A stretch of DNA of 64,000 nucleotides from Pseudomonas viridiflava (GCF_900590885.1 NZ_UUON01000048.1:186001-250000), one strand, 5' to 3'. Counted from the first letter of the stretch, positions 14,469-23,750 are shown. Translations and numbers: made by a program. The notes: generated by a model from the sequence alone, not told the origin.

Positions 14469-17060
14469 ATGAGTAAAAACACCTCCGACCTGTCCTCCCA
14501 CACTCCAATGATGCAGCAGTACTGGCGCTTGAAAAACCAGCACCCTGATCAGTTGATGTTCTATCGCATGGGCGACTTCTACGAGATCTTCTATGAAGAT
14601 GCGAAGAAGGCCGCCAAGTTGCTGGATATCACCCTGACCGCGCGTGGGCAGTCGGCTGGGCAGTCGATTCCAATGTGTGGGATTCCTTACCATTCGTTGG
14701 AAGGCTACCTGGTCAAGCTGGTGAAGCTGGGCGAGTCGGTGGTGATCTGTGAGCAGATCGGCGACCCGGCCACCAGCAAAGGGCCGGTGGAACGTCAGGT
14801 GGTGCGCATTATCACGCCAGGCACGGTGAGTGATGAGGCGTTGCTGGATGAGCGTCGCGATAACTTGATCGCTGCTGTGTTGGGTGATGAGCGCTTGTTC
14901 GGGCTATCGGTGCTGGATATCACCAGTGGCAATTTCAGCGTGCTGGAGATCAAGGGCTGGGAGAACCTGCTGGCGGAACTGGAGCGCATCAATCCGGTGG
15001 AGTTGTTGATTCCGGATGATTGGCCGAAGGATCTGCCGGCGGAAAAACGCCGTGGGACCAAGCGTCGTGCGCCGTGGGATTTCGAGCGGGATTCGGCGCT
15101 GAAAAGTCTGTGCCAGCAGTTCTCAGTGCAGGACCTTAAAGGCTTCGGCTGTGAAACCCTGACCCTGGCCATCGGCGCCGCCGGTTGCCTGCTCAGCTAT
15201 GCCAAGGAAACCCAGCGCACCGCCCTGCCGCATTTGCGCAGCCTGCGCCATGAGCGCCTGGACGACACCGTGGTGCTTGATGGCGCCAGCCGTCGCAACC
15301 TGGAGCTGGACACCAACCTGGCGGGCGGGCGTGACAACACGTTGCAGTCGGTGGTCGACCGTTGCCAGACCGCCATGGGCAGCCGCTTGCTGACCCGCTG
15401 GCTGAATCGTCCGCTGCGCGATCTGACGGTGCTGCAAGCGCGTCAAACCTCGATTACCTGCCTGCTCGACGGCTACCGCTTTGAAAAGCTGCAACCGCAA
15501 CTGAAAGAAATCGGCGATATCGAACGCATCCTGGCGCGGATCGGCCTGCGCAATGCTCGTCCCCGCGACCTGGCGCGTCTGCGCGATGCCTTGAGCGCGC
15601 TGCCGCAACTGCAAGTGGCGATGACCGAACTGGACACGCCGCACCTGCAGCAGCTTGCGCAAACCGCCGGCACCTACCCGGAACTGGCGGCGTTGCTGGA
15701 AAAAGCCATTATCGACAACCCGCCCGCGATCATCCGCGACGGCGGCGTACTCAAGACCGGTTACGACAGCGAGCTGGACGAACTACAGGCCCTGAGCGAA
15801 AACGCCGGGCAATTCCTGATCGACCTCGAAGCCCGCGAAAAAGCCCGCACCGGCCTGGCCAACCTGAAAGTCGGCTACAACCGTGTGCATGGCTACTTTA
15901 TCGAGTTGCCGAGCAAGCAGGCCGAGTCGGCGCCTATTGATTACCAGCGCCGCCAGACCCTTAAAGGTGCCGAGCGCTTTATCACGCCGGAACTCAAAGA
16001 GTTCGAAGACAAGGCGCTGTCGGCCAAAAGCCGTGCCCTGGCGCGGGAAAAAATGCTCTATGAGGCCTTGCTCGAAGACCTGATCAGCCAACTGGCGCCG
16101 CTGCAGGACACCGCCGCCGCCCTGGCGGAACTGGATGTACTGAGCAACCTCGCCGAGCGCGCGCTGAACCTTGACTTGAACTGCCCGCGGTTTGTCAGCG
16201 AGCCGTGCATGCGCATCGTTCAGGGCCGCCACCCGGTGGTGGAGCAGGTGTTGACCACGCCGTTCGTGGCCAATGACCTGTCGCTGGACGACGATACCCG
16301 CATGCTGGTGATCACCGGTCCGAACATGGGCGGTAAATCCACCTACATGCGTCAGACCGCGTTGATCGTTTTGCTCGCGCATATCGGCAGCTTTGTGCCG
16401 GCGGCCAGTTGCGAATTGTCGCTGGTGGACCGCATTTTCACGCGGATCGGTTCCAGCGATGACCTGGCCGGCGGCCGTTCGACCTTTATGGTGGAAATGA
16501 GCGAAACCGCCAACATCCTGCACAACGCCACCGACCGCAGCCTGGTGCTGATGGACGAAGTCGGTCGCGGCACCAGCACCTTCGACGGGCTGTCCCTGGC
16601 CTGGGCAGCGGCCGAGCGCCTGGCGCACTTGCGTGCCTATACGCTGTTTGCCACCCACTACTTCGAGCTGACGGTACTGCCGGAAAGCGAGCCGCTGGTG
16701 GCCAACGTGCATCTCAACGCCACCGAGCACAACGAACGCATCGTGTTCCTGCACCACGTGCTGCCCGGCCCTGCCAGCCAGAGTTACGGCCTGGCCGTGG
16801 CGCAATTGGCCGGTGTGCCGAACGATGTGATCACCCGCGCCCGCGAGCACCTCAGCCGCCTGGAAACCACGGCCCTGCCCCACGAAACCGTGGTCGCAAG
16901 CCCAGCCAAAGCTTCGAGCAAACCGGCGGCGCCGCACCAGAGCGATATGTTTGCCAGCCTGCCCCATCCGGTGCTGGATGAGCTGGCAAAGCTTGACCTG
17001 GACGGGTTGACCCCGCGTAAAGCGCTCGAAATGTTATATGCACTGCAAGTTCGGATATAA
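14469..17060 (+). CDS. mutS: DNA mismatch repair protein MutS
   Basis: MutS recognises mismatches and starts methyl-independent strand repair with MutL. The product is 863 residues from the ATG at 14469 (MSKNTSDLSSHTPMMQQYWR), the usual length; an in-frame ATG 48 nt upstream lacks a ribosome site. The mismatch-reading Phe-x-Glu is in YRMGDFYEIFYED. The ATPase domain has Walker A GPNMGGKSTYMRQ, DEVGRGTSTFDG and FATHYFELT. The C-terminus ends with DGLTPRKALEMLYAL. It is the left chromosomal neighbour of the tailocin and is followed by fdxA. Confidence 0.97.
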   Translation: MSKNTSDLSSHTPMMQQYWRLKNQHPDQLMFYRMGDFYEIFYEDAKKAAKLLDITLTARGQSAGQSIPMCGIPYHSLEGYLVKLVKLGESVVICEQIGDPATSKGPVERQVVRIITPGTVSDEALLDERRDNLIAAVLGDERLFGLSVLDITSGNFSVLEIKGWENLLAELERINPVELLIPDDWPKDLPAEKRRGTKRRAPWDFERDSALKSLCQQFSVQDLKGFGCETLTLAIGAAGCLLSYAKETQRTALPHLRSLRHERLDDTVVLDGASRRNLELDTNLAGGRDNTLQSVVDRCQTAMGSRLLTRWLNRPLRDLTVLQARQTSITCLLDGYRFEKLQPQLKEIGDIERILARIGLRNARPRDLARLRDALSALPQLQVAMTELDTPHLQQLAQTAGTYPELAALLEKAIIDNPPAIIRDGGVLKTGYDSELDELQALSENAGQFLIDLEAREKARTGLANLKVGYNRVHGYFIELPSKQAESAPIDYQRRQTLKGAERFITPELKEFEDKALSAKSRALAREKMLYEALLEDLISQLAPLQDTAAALAELDVLSNLAERALNLDLNCPRFVSEPCMRIVQGRHPVVEQVLTTPFVANDLSLDDDTRMLVITGPNMGGKSTYMRQTALIVLLAHIGSFVPAASCELSLVDRIFTRIGSSDDLAGGRSTFMVEMSETANILHNATDRSLVLMDEVGRGTSTFDGLSLAWAAAERLAHLRAYTLFATHYFELTVLPESEPLVANVHLNATEHNERIVFLHHVLPGPASQSYGLAVAQLAGVPNDVITRAREHLSRLETTALPHETVVASPAKASSKPAAPHQSDMFASLPHPVLDELAKLDLDGLTPRKALEMLYALQVRI

Positions 17061-17202
17061 CGCAGAGGCTTGCAAGCTGGTAGACTCTCGCGCGGTTTGG
17101 GATGCTGCAGGCTCTTAGCCTGGCCTGCAGACTATCGCTCCCGAACCTCGCGAGCCCTGCCACAAAGGGTTTCGCTGCCGCCGCCTGAGGAGAGAATTAG
17201 AA

Positions 17203-17526
17203 ATGACCTTCGTCGTTACCGACAACTGCATCAAGTGCAAGTACACCGACTGCGTCGAAGTGTGTCCGGTGGACTGCTTCTACGAAGGCCCGAATTTCCT
17301 GGTTATCCACCCGGATGAGTGCATTGACTGCGCCCTGTGTGAACCAGAATGCCCGGCCGTCGCTATTTTCTCCGAGGACGAAGTCCCGGCAGAGATGCAG
17401 GAATTTATTCAGTTGAACGTCGAGCTGGCGGAAATCTGGCCGAATATCACTGAGAAGAAAGATTCGCTGCCAGACGCAGCGGAATTTGATGGCGTAAAAG
17501 GCAAGATTAAAGACCTGGTGCGCTAA
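17203..17526 (+). CDS. fdxA: Ferredoxin FdxA (7Fe type)
   Basis: A 107-residue electron carrier with one [3Fe-4S] and one [4Fe-4S] cluster. The Cys patterns are CIKCKYTDCVEVCPVDCF near the N-terminus and CIDCALCEPECP at residues 39-50. The start has a GAGGAG site (17187-17192). In Pseudomonas fdxA neighbours rsmZ and mutS, as here. It converges with rsmZ on the opposite strand. Confidence 0.96.
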   Translation: MTFVVTDNCIKCKYTDCVEVCPVDCFYEGPNFLVIHPDECIDCALCEPECPAVAIFSEDEVPAEMQEFIQLNVELAEIWPNITEKKDSLPDAAEFDGVKGKIKDLVR

Positions 17527-17545
17527 CAGCGCCGCCGCCCTCATG

Positions 17546-17571
17546 AAAAAGGCCCCTTGCGGGCCTTTTTT
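17546..17571 (+). terminator. fdxA terminator
   Basis: Stem GGCCC-CTTGC-GGGCC preceded by A5 and followed by T6, 20 nt after the fdxA stop. Confidence 0.85.
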
Positions 17572-17606
17572 GCGTTTTGGGGCAGGCGTTCACTTTTCTG
17601 CAGGCG

Positions 17607-17738
17607 AAAAAAGGGGCGGTATGACCCGCCCACATTTTTTCCCTAGTCCCTGTATTCCTTTTCATCATCCTGATGAATCGCATCCTGCGACGTTCCTTCA
17701 AACCATCGTTCCTTGATGGCTGTGCCAATCCGTGGACA
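17607..17738 (-). ncRNA. rsmZ: RsmZ regulatory small RNA
   Basis: RsmZ sequesters the translational repressor RsmA/RsmE in the Gac/Rsm cascade that controls secondary metabolism and biofilm traits. The minus strand reads TGTCCACGGATTGGCACAGC and continues with repeated GGA motifs in short hairpins (CAAGGAACG, GAAGGAACG, CAGGATG twice, AAGGAAT, AGGGAC). It ends with GGGCGGG-TCATA-CCGCCC and six T's at 17607-17612. About 132 nt matches the fluorescens RsmZ as I remember it. A TAACAT -10 box lies at 17747-17752. The location next to fdxA is the known rsmZ position. Confidence 0.93.
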
Positions 17739-17910
17739 CAGGGCTGATGTTAGAGAGTTCCAAGGGAAGTTCAATGGGATCCAACAGCACGCCAACCATA
17801 TACCGGCCATCAAAAACGTATAAATAATTGTTATATTTCAAATGGTTAGAAAAAGCTCTCGCCAGTTCGGGACATCCAAACCGGGTAAAAAAACCATTCG
17901 CTTACGAAAA

Positions 17911-17928
17911 AGTAAGCAAATGCTTACA
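17911..17928 (-). promoter_or_regulatory. GacA upstream activating sequence for rsmZ
   Basis: The minus strand reads TGTAAGCATTTGCTTACT, the known 18-bp GacA box. It stands about 173 nt upstream of the rsmZ start, the unusually long distance known for GacA-controlled sRNAs. Confidence 0.92.
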
Positions 17929-17971
17929 CGCGCAATTACGTAAAGCGTAAATGAGATCGTTTCCTGACAAG

Positions 17972-17998
17972 AAAAAGCCCCGACACTGTCTAGGCTTG
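17972..17998 (-). terminator. apbC terminator
   Basis: On the minus strand AAGCC ... GGCTTTTT encloses a GACA/TGTC inner stem and ends with five T's, about 17 nt after the apbC stop. Confidence 0.5.
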
Positions 17999-18014
17999 TT
18001 TTCCTGCAGCCGTA

Positions 18015-19109
18015 TCAGTCGTCGCTGACGGTGATTGTCGGCATCGCCGGCGCAGCGGCTTCCTGCAGGACGATGCGCGCGCCAACATGGCGGGCCAACT
18101 CCTGATAGATCATCGCGATCTGGCCATCGGGCTCCGCCGCCACCGTGGGCTTGCCGCCGTCGGCTTGTTCACGAATCGCCATCGACAGCGGCAACGAGGC
18201 CAACACTTCGACGCCGTACTGGGTCGCCAGCTTCTCGCCCCCGCCTTCACCGAACAGATGCTCGGCATGGCCACAGTTGGAGCAGATGTGCACCGCCATG
18301 TTTTCCACGACGCCCAGCACCGGGATGTTGACCTTGCGGAACATCTCCACGCCCTTGCGCGCATCGAGCAGCGCCAGGTCTTGGGGCGTGGTCACGATAA
18401 CCGAACCGGCCACCGGGACTTTCTGCGCCAGGGTCAACTGGATATCGCCGGTGCCTGGCGGCATGTCGATCACCAGGTAATCCAGGTCGCCCCAGGCGGT
18501 CTGGGTGACCAGTTGCAGCAAGGCGCCGGACACCATCGGCCCACGCCAGACCATCGGCGTGTTGTCGTCGGTGAGAAAGGCCATGGACATCACTTCCACG
18601 CCCAGGGACTCGATCGGCACGAACCACTTCTGGTCCTTGACCTTGGGCCGCGTGCCTTCGGCGATGCCGAACATCACGCCTTGGCTGGGTCCGTAGATAT
18701 CCGCGTCGAGAATCCCCACCCGCGCGCCTTCACGGGCCAGCGCCAGGGCCAGGTTGGCGGCGGTGGTGGATTTGCCCACCCCACCCTTGCCGGACGCCAC
18801 GGCAACCACGTTCTTGACGTTGGCAAGGCCCGGGATTTGCGCCTGGGCCTTGTGCGGTGCGATCACGCACTGAATGTCGACCTTGGCCGAACGTACGCCG
18901 TCGAGGCCTTCGATGGCCATTTGCAGCATCTGCGCCCAACCGCTCTTGAACAAGCCGGCGGCATAGCCCAGTTGCATCTGGACCAACACCTGGTCGCCCT
19001 GGACCTCGATGCCGCGTACACAGCCGGCACTGACCGGGTCCTGGTTCAAATAGGGGTCGGTGTACTGGCGAAGAACGGCTTCCACCGCTGCGCGATTGAC
19101 GGCGCTCAT
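18015..19109 (-). CDS. apbC: Iron-sulfur cluster carrier protein ApbC/Mrp
   Basis: A 364-residue P-loop ATPase that carries and transfers Fe-S clusters. There is an N-terminal DUF59/MIP18-like domain (residues 1-90), a deviant Walker A VASGKGGVGKSTTAANLALA, DADIYGPSQG and the CxxC-type motif HICSNCGHAEH. It diverges from metG; the two starts are about 170 nt apart, an arrangement conserved in many gamma-proteobacteria. Confidence 0.95.
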   Translation of the reverse strand: MSAVNRAAVEAVLRQYTDPYLNQDPVSAGCVRGIEVQGDQVLVQMQLGYAAGLFKSGWAQMLQMAIEGLDGVRSAKVDIQCVIAPHKAQAQIPGLANVKNVVAVASGKGGVGKSTTAANLALALAREGARVGILDADIYGPSQGVMFGIAEGTRPKVKDQKWFVPIESLGVEVMSMAFLTDDNTPMVWRGPMVSGALLQLVTQTAWGDLDYLVIDMPPGTGDIQLTLAQKVPVAGSVIVTTPQDLALLDARKGVEMFRKVNIPVLGVVENMAVHICSNCGHAEHLFGEGGGEKLATQYGVEVLASLPLSMAIREQADGGKPTVAAEPDGQIAMIYQELARHVGARIVLQEAAAPAMPTITVSDD

Positions 19110-19281
19110 GGGCTACTCCCGAAAAAAGACTGACTGAAACAGGCGGCTATCCTAACCGTTCCAGCCGCGTTGCGGCATGCTTTCGCAGCGTTGGAAGATG
19201 CTGATACAGCACCACGGGGTGAAATAAATTCCCCGGCGCTTTATAGTGGCCGACCTCCGTTTCATCAAGTAGCCGAGCCCC

Positions 19282-21333
19282 ATGTCCGAGCCACGCAAGA
19301 TCCTCGTCACCAGCGCCCTGCCCTATGCCAATGGTTCCATCCATCTTGGCCATATGCTTGAGTACATCCAGACCGATATGTGGGTGCGCTTCCAGAAGCA
19401 TCGCGGCAATCAATGCATTTATGTCTGCGCGGACGACGCCCACGGTTCGGCCATCATGCTGCGCGCCGAAAAGGAAGGCATCACCCCGGAACAACTCATC
19501 GCCAATGTGCAGGCTGAACACAGCGCCGACTTTGCCGAGTTCCTGGTGGATTTCGACAACTTCCACTCGACCCACTCCGAAGAAAACCGCGAGCTGTCGA
19601 GCCAGATCTACCTGCGGTTGAAGGACGCCGGGCATATCGACCAGCGTTCGATCACCCAGTACTTCGACCCGGAAAAGAAAATGTTCCTGGCCGACCGTTT
19701 CATCAAGGGCACCTGCCCGAAATGCGGCACCGAAGACCAGTACGGCGACAACTGCGAAAAATGCGGTGCAACCTATGCACCGACTGACTTGAAGGACCCG
19801 AAGTCGGCAATCTCCGGCGCCACTCCGGTGCTCAAGGATTCCCAGCACTTCTTCTTCAAGCTCCCGGATTTCCAGCAAATGCTGCAAACCTGGACGCGCA
19901 GCGGCACTCTGCAGGACGCCGTGGCCAACAAGATCGCCGAGTGGCTGGATGCCGGCCTGCAACAGTGGGACATCTCCCGCGATGCGCCGTACTTCGGCTT
20001 CGAGATCCCGGGCGAGCCAGGCAAGTATTTCTACGTGTGGCTGGACGCGCCGATCGGCTACATGGCCAGCTTCAAGAACCTGTGTGACCGCACGCCGGAG
20101 CTGGACTTCGACGCGTTCTGGAACAAGGATTCCACTGCCGAGCTGTACCACTTCATCGGCAAGGACATCGTCAACTTCCACGCGCTGTTCTGGCCGGCGA
20201 TGCTCGAAGGTTCGGGCTACCGCAAGCCAACCGGCATCGCCGTGCACGGCTACCTCACCGTCAACGGCCAGAAAATGTCCAAGTCCCGTGGCACCTTTAT
20301 CAAGGCGCGCACCTACCTGGACCACCTGTCGCCGGAATACCTGCGCTACTACTACGCCTCCAAGCTGGGCCGTGGCGTCGATGACCTGGATCTGAACCTG
20401 GAAGACTTCGTACAGAAGGTCAACTCGGACCTCGTAGGCAAAGTCGTCAACATCGCCAGCCGTTGCGCCGGGTTTATCCAAAAAGGCAACGCCGGGCTGC
20501 TGGTGGCAGAAAATGCTGCACCAGAACTGACCGAGGCTTTCCTGGCCGCCGCGCCAAGCATTGCCGACGCCTATGAAGCCCGTGACTTCTCCCGCGCCAT
20601 GCGCGAGATCATGGGGCTGGCCGACCGCGCCAACGCCTGGATCGCCGACAAGGCGCCGTGGTCGCTGAACAAGCAGGAAGGCAAGCAGGCGGAAGTCCAG
20701 GCGATCTGCGCCACCGGCGTCAACCTGTTCCGCCAGTTGGTGATCTTCCTCAAGCCGGTGCTGCCGTTGCTGGCCGCCGATGCCGAAGCGTTCCTCAACG
20801 TTGCGCCGCTGACCTGGAATGACCACGCCACACTGCTCAGCAACCATCAGCTGAACGAGTTCAAGCCGCTGATGACGCGTATCGACCCGGTGAAAGTCCA
20901 GGCCATGACCGACGCTTCGAAAGAAGACCTGGTCGCCAGCCAGACCGACACCGGTTCAGCTGCGCCAGCGGGCAATGGCGAGCTGGCCAAGGACCCGATC
21001 TCTGCAGAAATCGAGTTCGACGCCTTTGCTGCCGTGGACCTGCGCGTCGCGCTGATCGTCAAGGCCGAAGCCGTGGAAGGTGCCGACAAGCTGCTGCGCC
21101 TGACCCTGGATCTGGGCGGCGAGCAACGCAACGTGTTCTCCGGGATCAAGAGCGCGTATCCGGACCCGTCCAAGCTCGACGGGCGCCTGACTATGATGAT
21201 CGCCAACCTCAAGCCACGGAAAATGAAGTTCGGTATTTCCGAAGGCATGGTGATGGCGGCCGGCCCTGGCGGCGAAGAGATCTACCTGCTGAGCCCTGAC
21301 AGCGGCGCCAAGCCGGGTCAGCGGATCAAGTAA
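19282..21333 (+). CDS. metG: Methionine-tRNA ligase
   Basis: Charges tRNA-Met. The protein is 683 residues in the long dimeric form. The HIGH-type motif is in YANGSIHLGHMLE, the zinc site in CPKCGTEDQYGDNCEKCG and the KMSKS loop in GQKMSKSRGTF. The C-terminal tRNA-binding (EMAP-type) domain begins near residue 580 (FAAVDLRVALIVKAEAVEGA). It is followed by a terminator and then the rnf remnant. Confidence 0.98.
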   Translation: MSEPRKILVTSALPYANGSIHLGHMLEYIQTDMWVRFQKHRGNQCIYVCADDAHGSAIMLRAEKEGITPEQLIANVQAEHSADFAEFLVDFDNFHSTHSEENRELSSQIYLRLKDAGHIDQRSITQYFDPEKKMFLADRFIKGTCPKCGTEDQYGDNCEKCGATYAPTDLKDPKSAISGATPVLKDSQHFFFKLPDFQQMLQTWTRSGTLQDAVANKIAEWLDAGLQQWDISRDAPYFGFEIPGEPGKYFYVWLDAPIGYMASFKNLCDRTPELDFDAFWNKDSTAELYHFIGKDIVNFHALFWPAMLEGSGYRKPTGIAVHGYLTVNGQKMSKSRGTFIKARTYLDHLSPEYLRYYYASKLGRGVDDLDLNLEDFVQKVNSDLVGKVVNIASRCAGFIQKGNAGLLVAENAAPELTEAFLAAAPSIADAYEARDFSRAMREIMGLADRANAWIADKAPWSLNKQEGKQAEVQAICATGVNLFRQLVIFLKPVLPLLAADAEAFLNVAPLTWNDHATLLSNHQLNEFKPLMTRIDPVKVQAMTDASKEDLVASQTDTGSAAPAGNGELAKDPISAEIEFDAFAAVDLRVALIVKAEAVEGADKLLRLTLDLGGEQRNVFSGIKSAYPDPSKLDGRLTMMIANLKPRKMKFGISEGMVMAAGPGGEEIYLLSPDSGAKPGQRIK

Positions 21334-21341
21334 GCCTGTAA

Positions 21342-21373
21342 AAAAGCCCTGTCGTTTCGGCGACAGGGCTTTT
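21342..21373 (+). terminator. metG terminator
   Basis: AAAAGCCCTGTCG-TTTCGG-CGACAGGGCTTTT, a 13-bp symmetric stem 8 nt after the metG stop. Confidence 0.9.
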
Positions 21374-21436
21374 CAGCTAGTACCCCCTTCTTGCTTGCCG
21401 GATAATCAGGCCCTGTTCGCTTAACCCGGCGTGACC

Positions 21437-21706
21437 ATGACCGCTATCGTCCTCACTCTCTTCAGCGTCGCTTTGATCAGCAACCTCGTGTTGCAGATGC
21501 CGCTGGCGGTCGACCCGATGTTGGCCGCGCGTGCTCGCCAACGGGTGCGTGCCCTGGGGCCTGGCCATGCAGTGGAAAGGCTGTGGTTGTTGCTGCTGGG
21601 TACTCAGGATAATCAGGCATTGAGCCAGATGACCGCACTGAGTCTTGGCAGCGGCCTGCAGGTGCTGCTGGCTTTTCTTGGTTCCAACGCAATGATCAAA
21701 GCATGA
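21437..21706 (+). CDS. Truncated RnfA/Rnf-Nqr domain protein
   Basis: A 89-residue hydrophobic protein starting MTAIVLTLFSVALISNLVLQ. Its first 45 residues resemble the first transmembrane helix and loop of RnfA/RsxA (pattern ALISNLVL...DPML against VNNFVL...CPFL in full-length RnfA). Complete RnfA has about 190 residues and six helices; only two hydrophobic segments remain. It overlaps rnfB by ATGA, so it is kept in the operon. Either a remnant of a lost Rnf complex or a shortened partner for RnfB. The start could also be a GTG two codons upstream. Confidence 0.65.
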   Translation: MTAIVLTLFSVALISNLVLQMPLAVDPMLAARARQRVRALGPGHAVERLWLLLLGTQDNQALSQMTALSLGSGLQVLLAFLGSNAMIKA

Positions 21707-22668
21707 GCCTGATTCAACAGATCGACGCACTGCTGCCGCAGACCCAATGCGGCAAGTGCGGGCACCCGGGCTGCAAGCCTTACGCCGAGGGTATTGCCCG
21801 TGGCGAGGCGATCAACAAGTGCCCGCCGGGAGGGCAGGAGACCATCGCTGGGCTCGCGCACTTGCTGAACGTGCCGGTGCTGACCCTGGATACCAGCCGG
21901 GGCGAGGCGCCGGCACAGGTTGCGTATATCCGCGAGGCAGAATGCATCGGTTGCACCAAATGCATCCAGGCATGCCCGGTGGATGCGATTGTCGGCGCCG
22001 CCAAATTGATGCACACGGTGATCGTTGACGAATGCACCGGCTGCGACCTGTGCGTGGCGCCCTGCCCGGTCGATTGCATCGAGCTGCGCCCGTCGCCCAT
22101 GGTGCTGCCGATTGTCGGCGGCCTCGCGGCCAATGATCACGAGCGCCGCGAGCGCGGGCTCAAGCGTGACCGGGCGCGGCGACGCTTTGAACACCGCAAC
22201 GCGCGCCTGCAACGGGAAGAAGAGCACAAGATTGCCGAACGCCTGGCGCGGGCCAAGCGCACGCCTCCCTTAGAAGCGCCACCGCTGGACACCCATCAGG
22301 CTGCCCTGGATGCGGCGATCAAGAAAGCCAAAATCGGTGTGGCCATGAGCCGCGCGCAGCTGCACAAATCCTTGAAGGCGTTTGGTCATCCACCCACCTT
22401 CGAGCAACAGTCGCAGCTGATTGTGTTGCAGCAGCAATTCGAGGCGGCAGAGCAAGCGCTTGCCGCCCTGGAGGTGACCACTACACCCGGCGCCGCGCTG
22501 CCCGCGAGCACGACCGCCGAGTTCAAGCGCGCCAAGATCCAATTGGCCATGCGCCGTGCCGAATTGAAAAAAGCCCAGGACCAGCACGCCAACCCGCAGC
22601 AGTTGGCCGAGGCGCAAGACAAGCTCGACGCCGCGCAGCGCCAGGTGGACGCCCATGTCGGCAGTTGA
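21703..22668 (+). CDS. rnfB: RnfB/RsxB-like iron-sulfur protein
   Basis: An electron-transfer protein of the RnfB family, 321 residues. It has the Fe-S domain TQCGKCGHPGCKPYAEGIA and two ferredoxin-type [4Fe-4S] motifs (CIGCTKCIQACPVDAI and CTGCDLCVAPCPVDCI). The usual N-terminal membrane helix is absent, as in the short Pseudomonas form. The C-terminal 180 residues are charged and helical with repeats (KIGVAMSRAQLHKSLKAF; KIQLAMRRAELKKAQDQ). No rnfC, D, G or E is present: nth follows at once, whereas complete clusters run rnfABCDGE-nth. Confidence 0.88.
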   Translation: MSLIQQIDALLPQTQCGKCGHPGCKPYAEGIARGEAINKCPPGGQETIAGLAHLLNVPVLTLDTSRGEAPAQVAYIREAECIGCTKCIQACPVDAIVGAAKLMHTVIVDECTGCDLCVAPCPVDCIELRPSPMVLPIVGGLAANDHERRERGLKRDRARRRFEHRNARLQREEEHKIAERLARAKRTPPLEAPPLDTHQAALDAAIKKAKIGVAMSRAQLHKSLKAFGHPPTFEQQSQLIVLQQQFEAAEQALAALEVTTTPGAALPASTTAEFKRAKIQLAMRRAELKKAQDQHANPQQLAEAQDKLDAAQRQVDAHVGS

Positions 22669-22751
22669 CCCTCAACCGGCGTTGCGACGCATATGGCTGG
22701 CAACGCTGCCTTCGAAACCACATTGACCGCCTGCAAGGAACCGACCGCCCC

Positions 22752-23390
22752 ATGAACGCCGCCAAACGCCTGGAAATTTTCCGCAGGCTCCACGAAGACA
22801 ATCCGGAACCCAAGACCGAACTGGCATATACCACCCCGTTCGAGTTGCTGATTGCGGTGATTCTCTCTGCCCAATCCACGGACGTCGGCGTCAACAAGGC
22901 TACGGCGAAGCTGTACCCCGTGGCGAACACCCCGGAGGCGATCCACGCGCTGGGTGTGGAAGGGTTGTCGGAGTACATCAAGACCATTGGCCTGTACAAC
23001 AGCAAGGCCAAAAACGTGATCGAGACCTGCCGCCTGCTGGTCGAACTGCATGGCAGCGAAGTGCCACAAACCCGCGAAGCCCTGGAAGCCCTCCCCGGCG
23101 TTGGGCGGAAAACCGCGAACGTGGTGCTCAACACTGCCTTCCGACAGCTGACCATGGCGGTGGACACGCATATTTTCCGTGTCAGTAACCGCACCGGCAT
23201 TGCGCGCGGCAAGAACGTGGTGGAGGTGGAGAGGCAACTGATGAAGTTTGTTCCCAAACCGTATCTGCTCGATTCCCACCACTGGCTGATCCTTCACGGA
23301 CGCTACGTTTGCCAGGCCCGCAAGCCACGCTGCGGCAGCTGTCGGATCGAGGACCTGTGCGAATACAAGGAAAAAACCTCTGACGATTGA
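22752..23390 (+). CDS. nth: Endonuclease III
   Basis: A DNA glycosylase/AP lyase for oxidised pyrimidines, 212 residues from MNAAKRLEIFRRLHEDNPEP. It has the HhH motif LPGVGRKTANVVL containing the catalytic Lys, the catalytic Asp in AVDTHIFRVSNR and the C-terminal cluster CQARKPRCGSCRIEDLC. The frame extends 87 nt upstream to overlap rnfB, but the ATG at 22752 matches the family N-terminus. Nth next to rnfB is the conserved order. Confidence 0.97.
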   Translation: MNAAKRLEIFRRLHEDNPEPKTELAYTTPFELLIAVILSAQSTDVGVNKATAKLYPVANTPEAIHALGVEGLSEYIKTIGLYNSKAKNVIETCRLLVELHGSEVPQTREALEALPGVGRKTANVVLNTAFRQLTMAVDTHIFRVSNRTGIARGKNVVEVERQLMKFVPKPYLLDSHHWLILHGRYVCQARKPRCGSCRIEDLCEYKEKTSDD

Positions 23391-23496
23391 GGGATCATTG
23401 GTTTTTTGGTCCGGCGATTGAAAAAATCTTTTTTACCCGCCCATGGATTATCGTTATAAGGAGCGCCAACGGCAGTCTTAGCCCGGAGTGAACCTT

Positions 23497-23679
23497 ATGA
23501 GCACTGGCAAAGAACAACTGGAAGTGGAAGACGACCTCGTTGAGTCGGATGAGGATGGGGCGCAAGTACCTGTGGCAGAGGTAGCCAAGACCAATTTGAG
23601 CAAACGCCGCACTATCGACAATCTTCTGGAAGAGCGACGCTTGCAAAAACAGCTGGCCGACTACGACTTCGACCTCTGA
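23497..23679 (+). CDS. Small acidic conserved protein (PA3496-like)
   Basis: A 60-residue protein with an acidic N-terminal half (EQLEVEDDLVESDEDG). Its basic/helical C-terminus (LSKRRTIDNLLEERRLQKQL, then ADYDFDL) is well conserved in Pseudomonas at the same position after nth. The ATG at 23497 has a GGAG site 8 nt upstream; an earlier ATG at 23488 overlaps that site and is rejected. Function unknown. Confidence 0.85.
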   Translation: MSTGKEQLEVEDDLVESDEDGAQVPVAEVAKTNLSKRRTIDNLLEERRLQKQLADYDFDL

Positions 23680-23698
23680 CAGAGCCTGTAACGGCCGG

Positions 23699-23723
23699 AA
23701 GCCTCCCTTACGGAGGCTTTTTT
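23699..23723 (+). terminator. Terminator after the small acidic gene
   Basis: GCCTCC-CTTAC-GGAGGC followed by six T's. Confidence 0.85.
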
Positions 23724-23750
23724 ATGCCGACGCCGCTGTAAACGCCCTCC

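Noticed and set aside
17507..17728. A 73-codon minus-strand frame over rsmZ
   Set aside because: The sequence is explained by the sRNA and its terminator; the frame overlaps the fdxA end.
19147..20847. A 566-codon open minus-strand frame opposite metG
   Set aside because: Antisense composition and complete overlap with metG.
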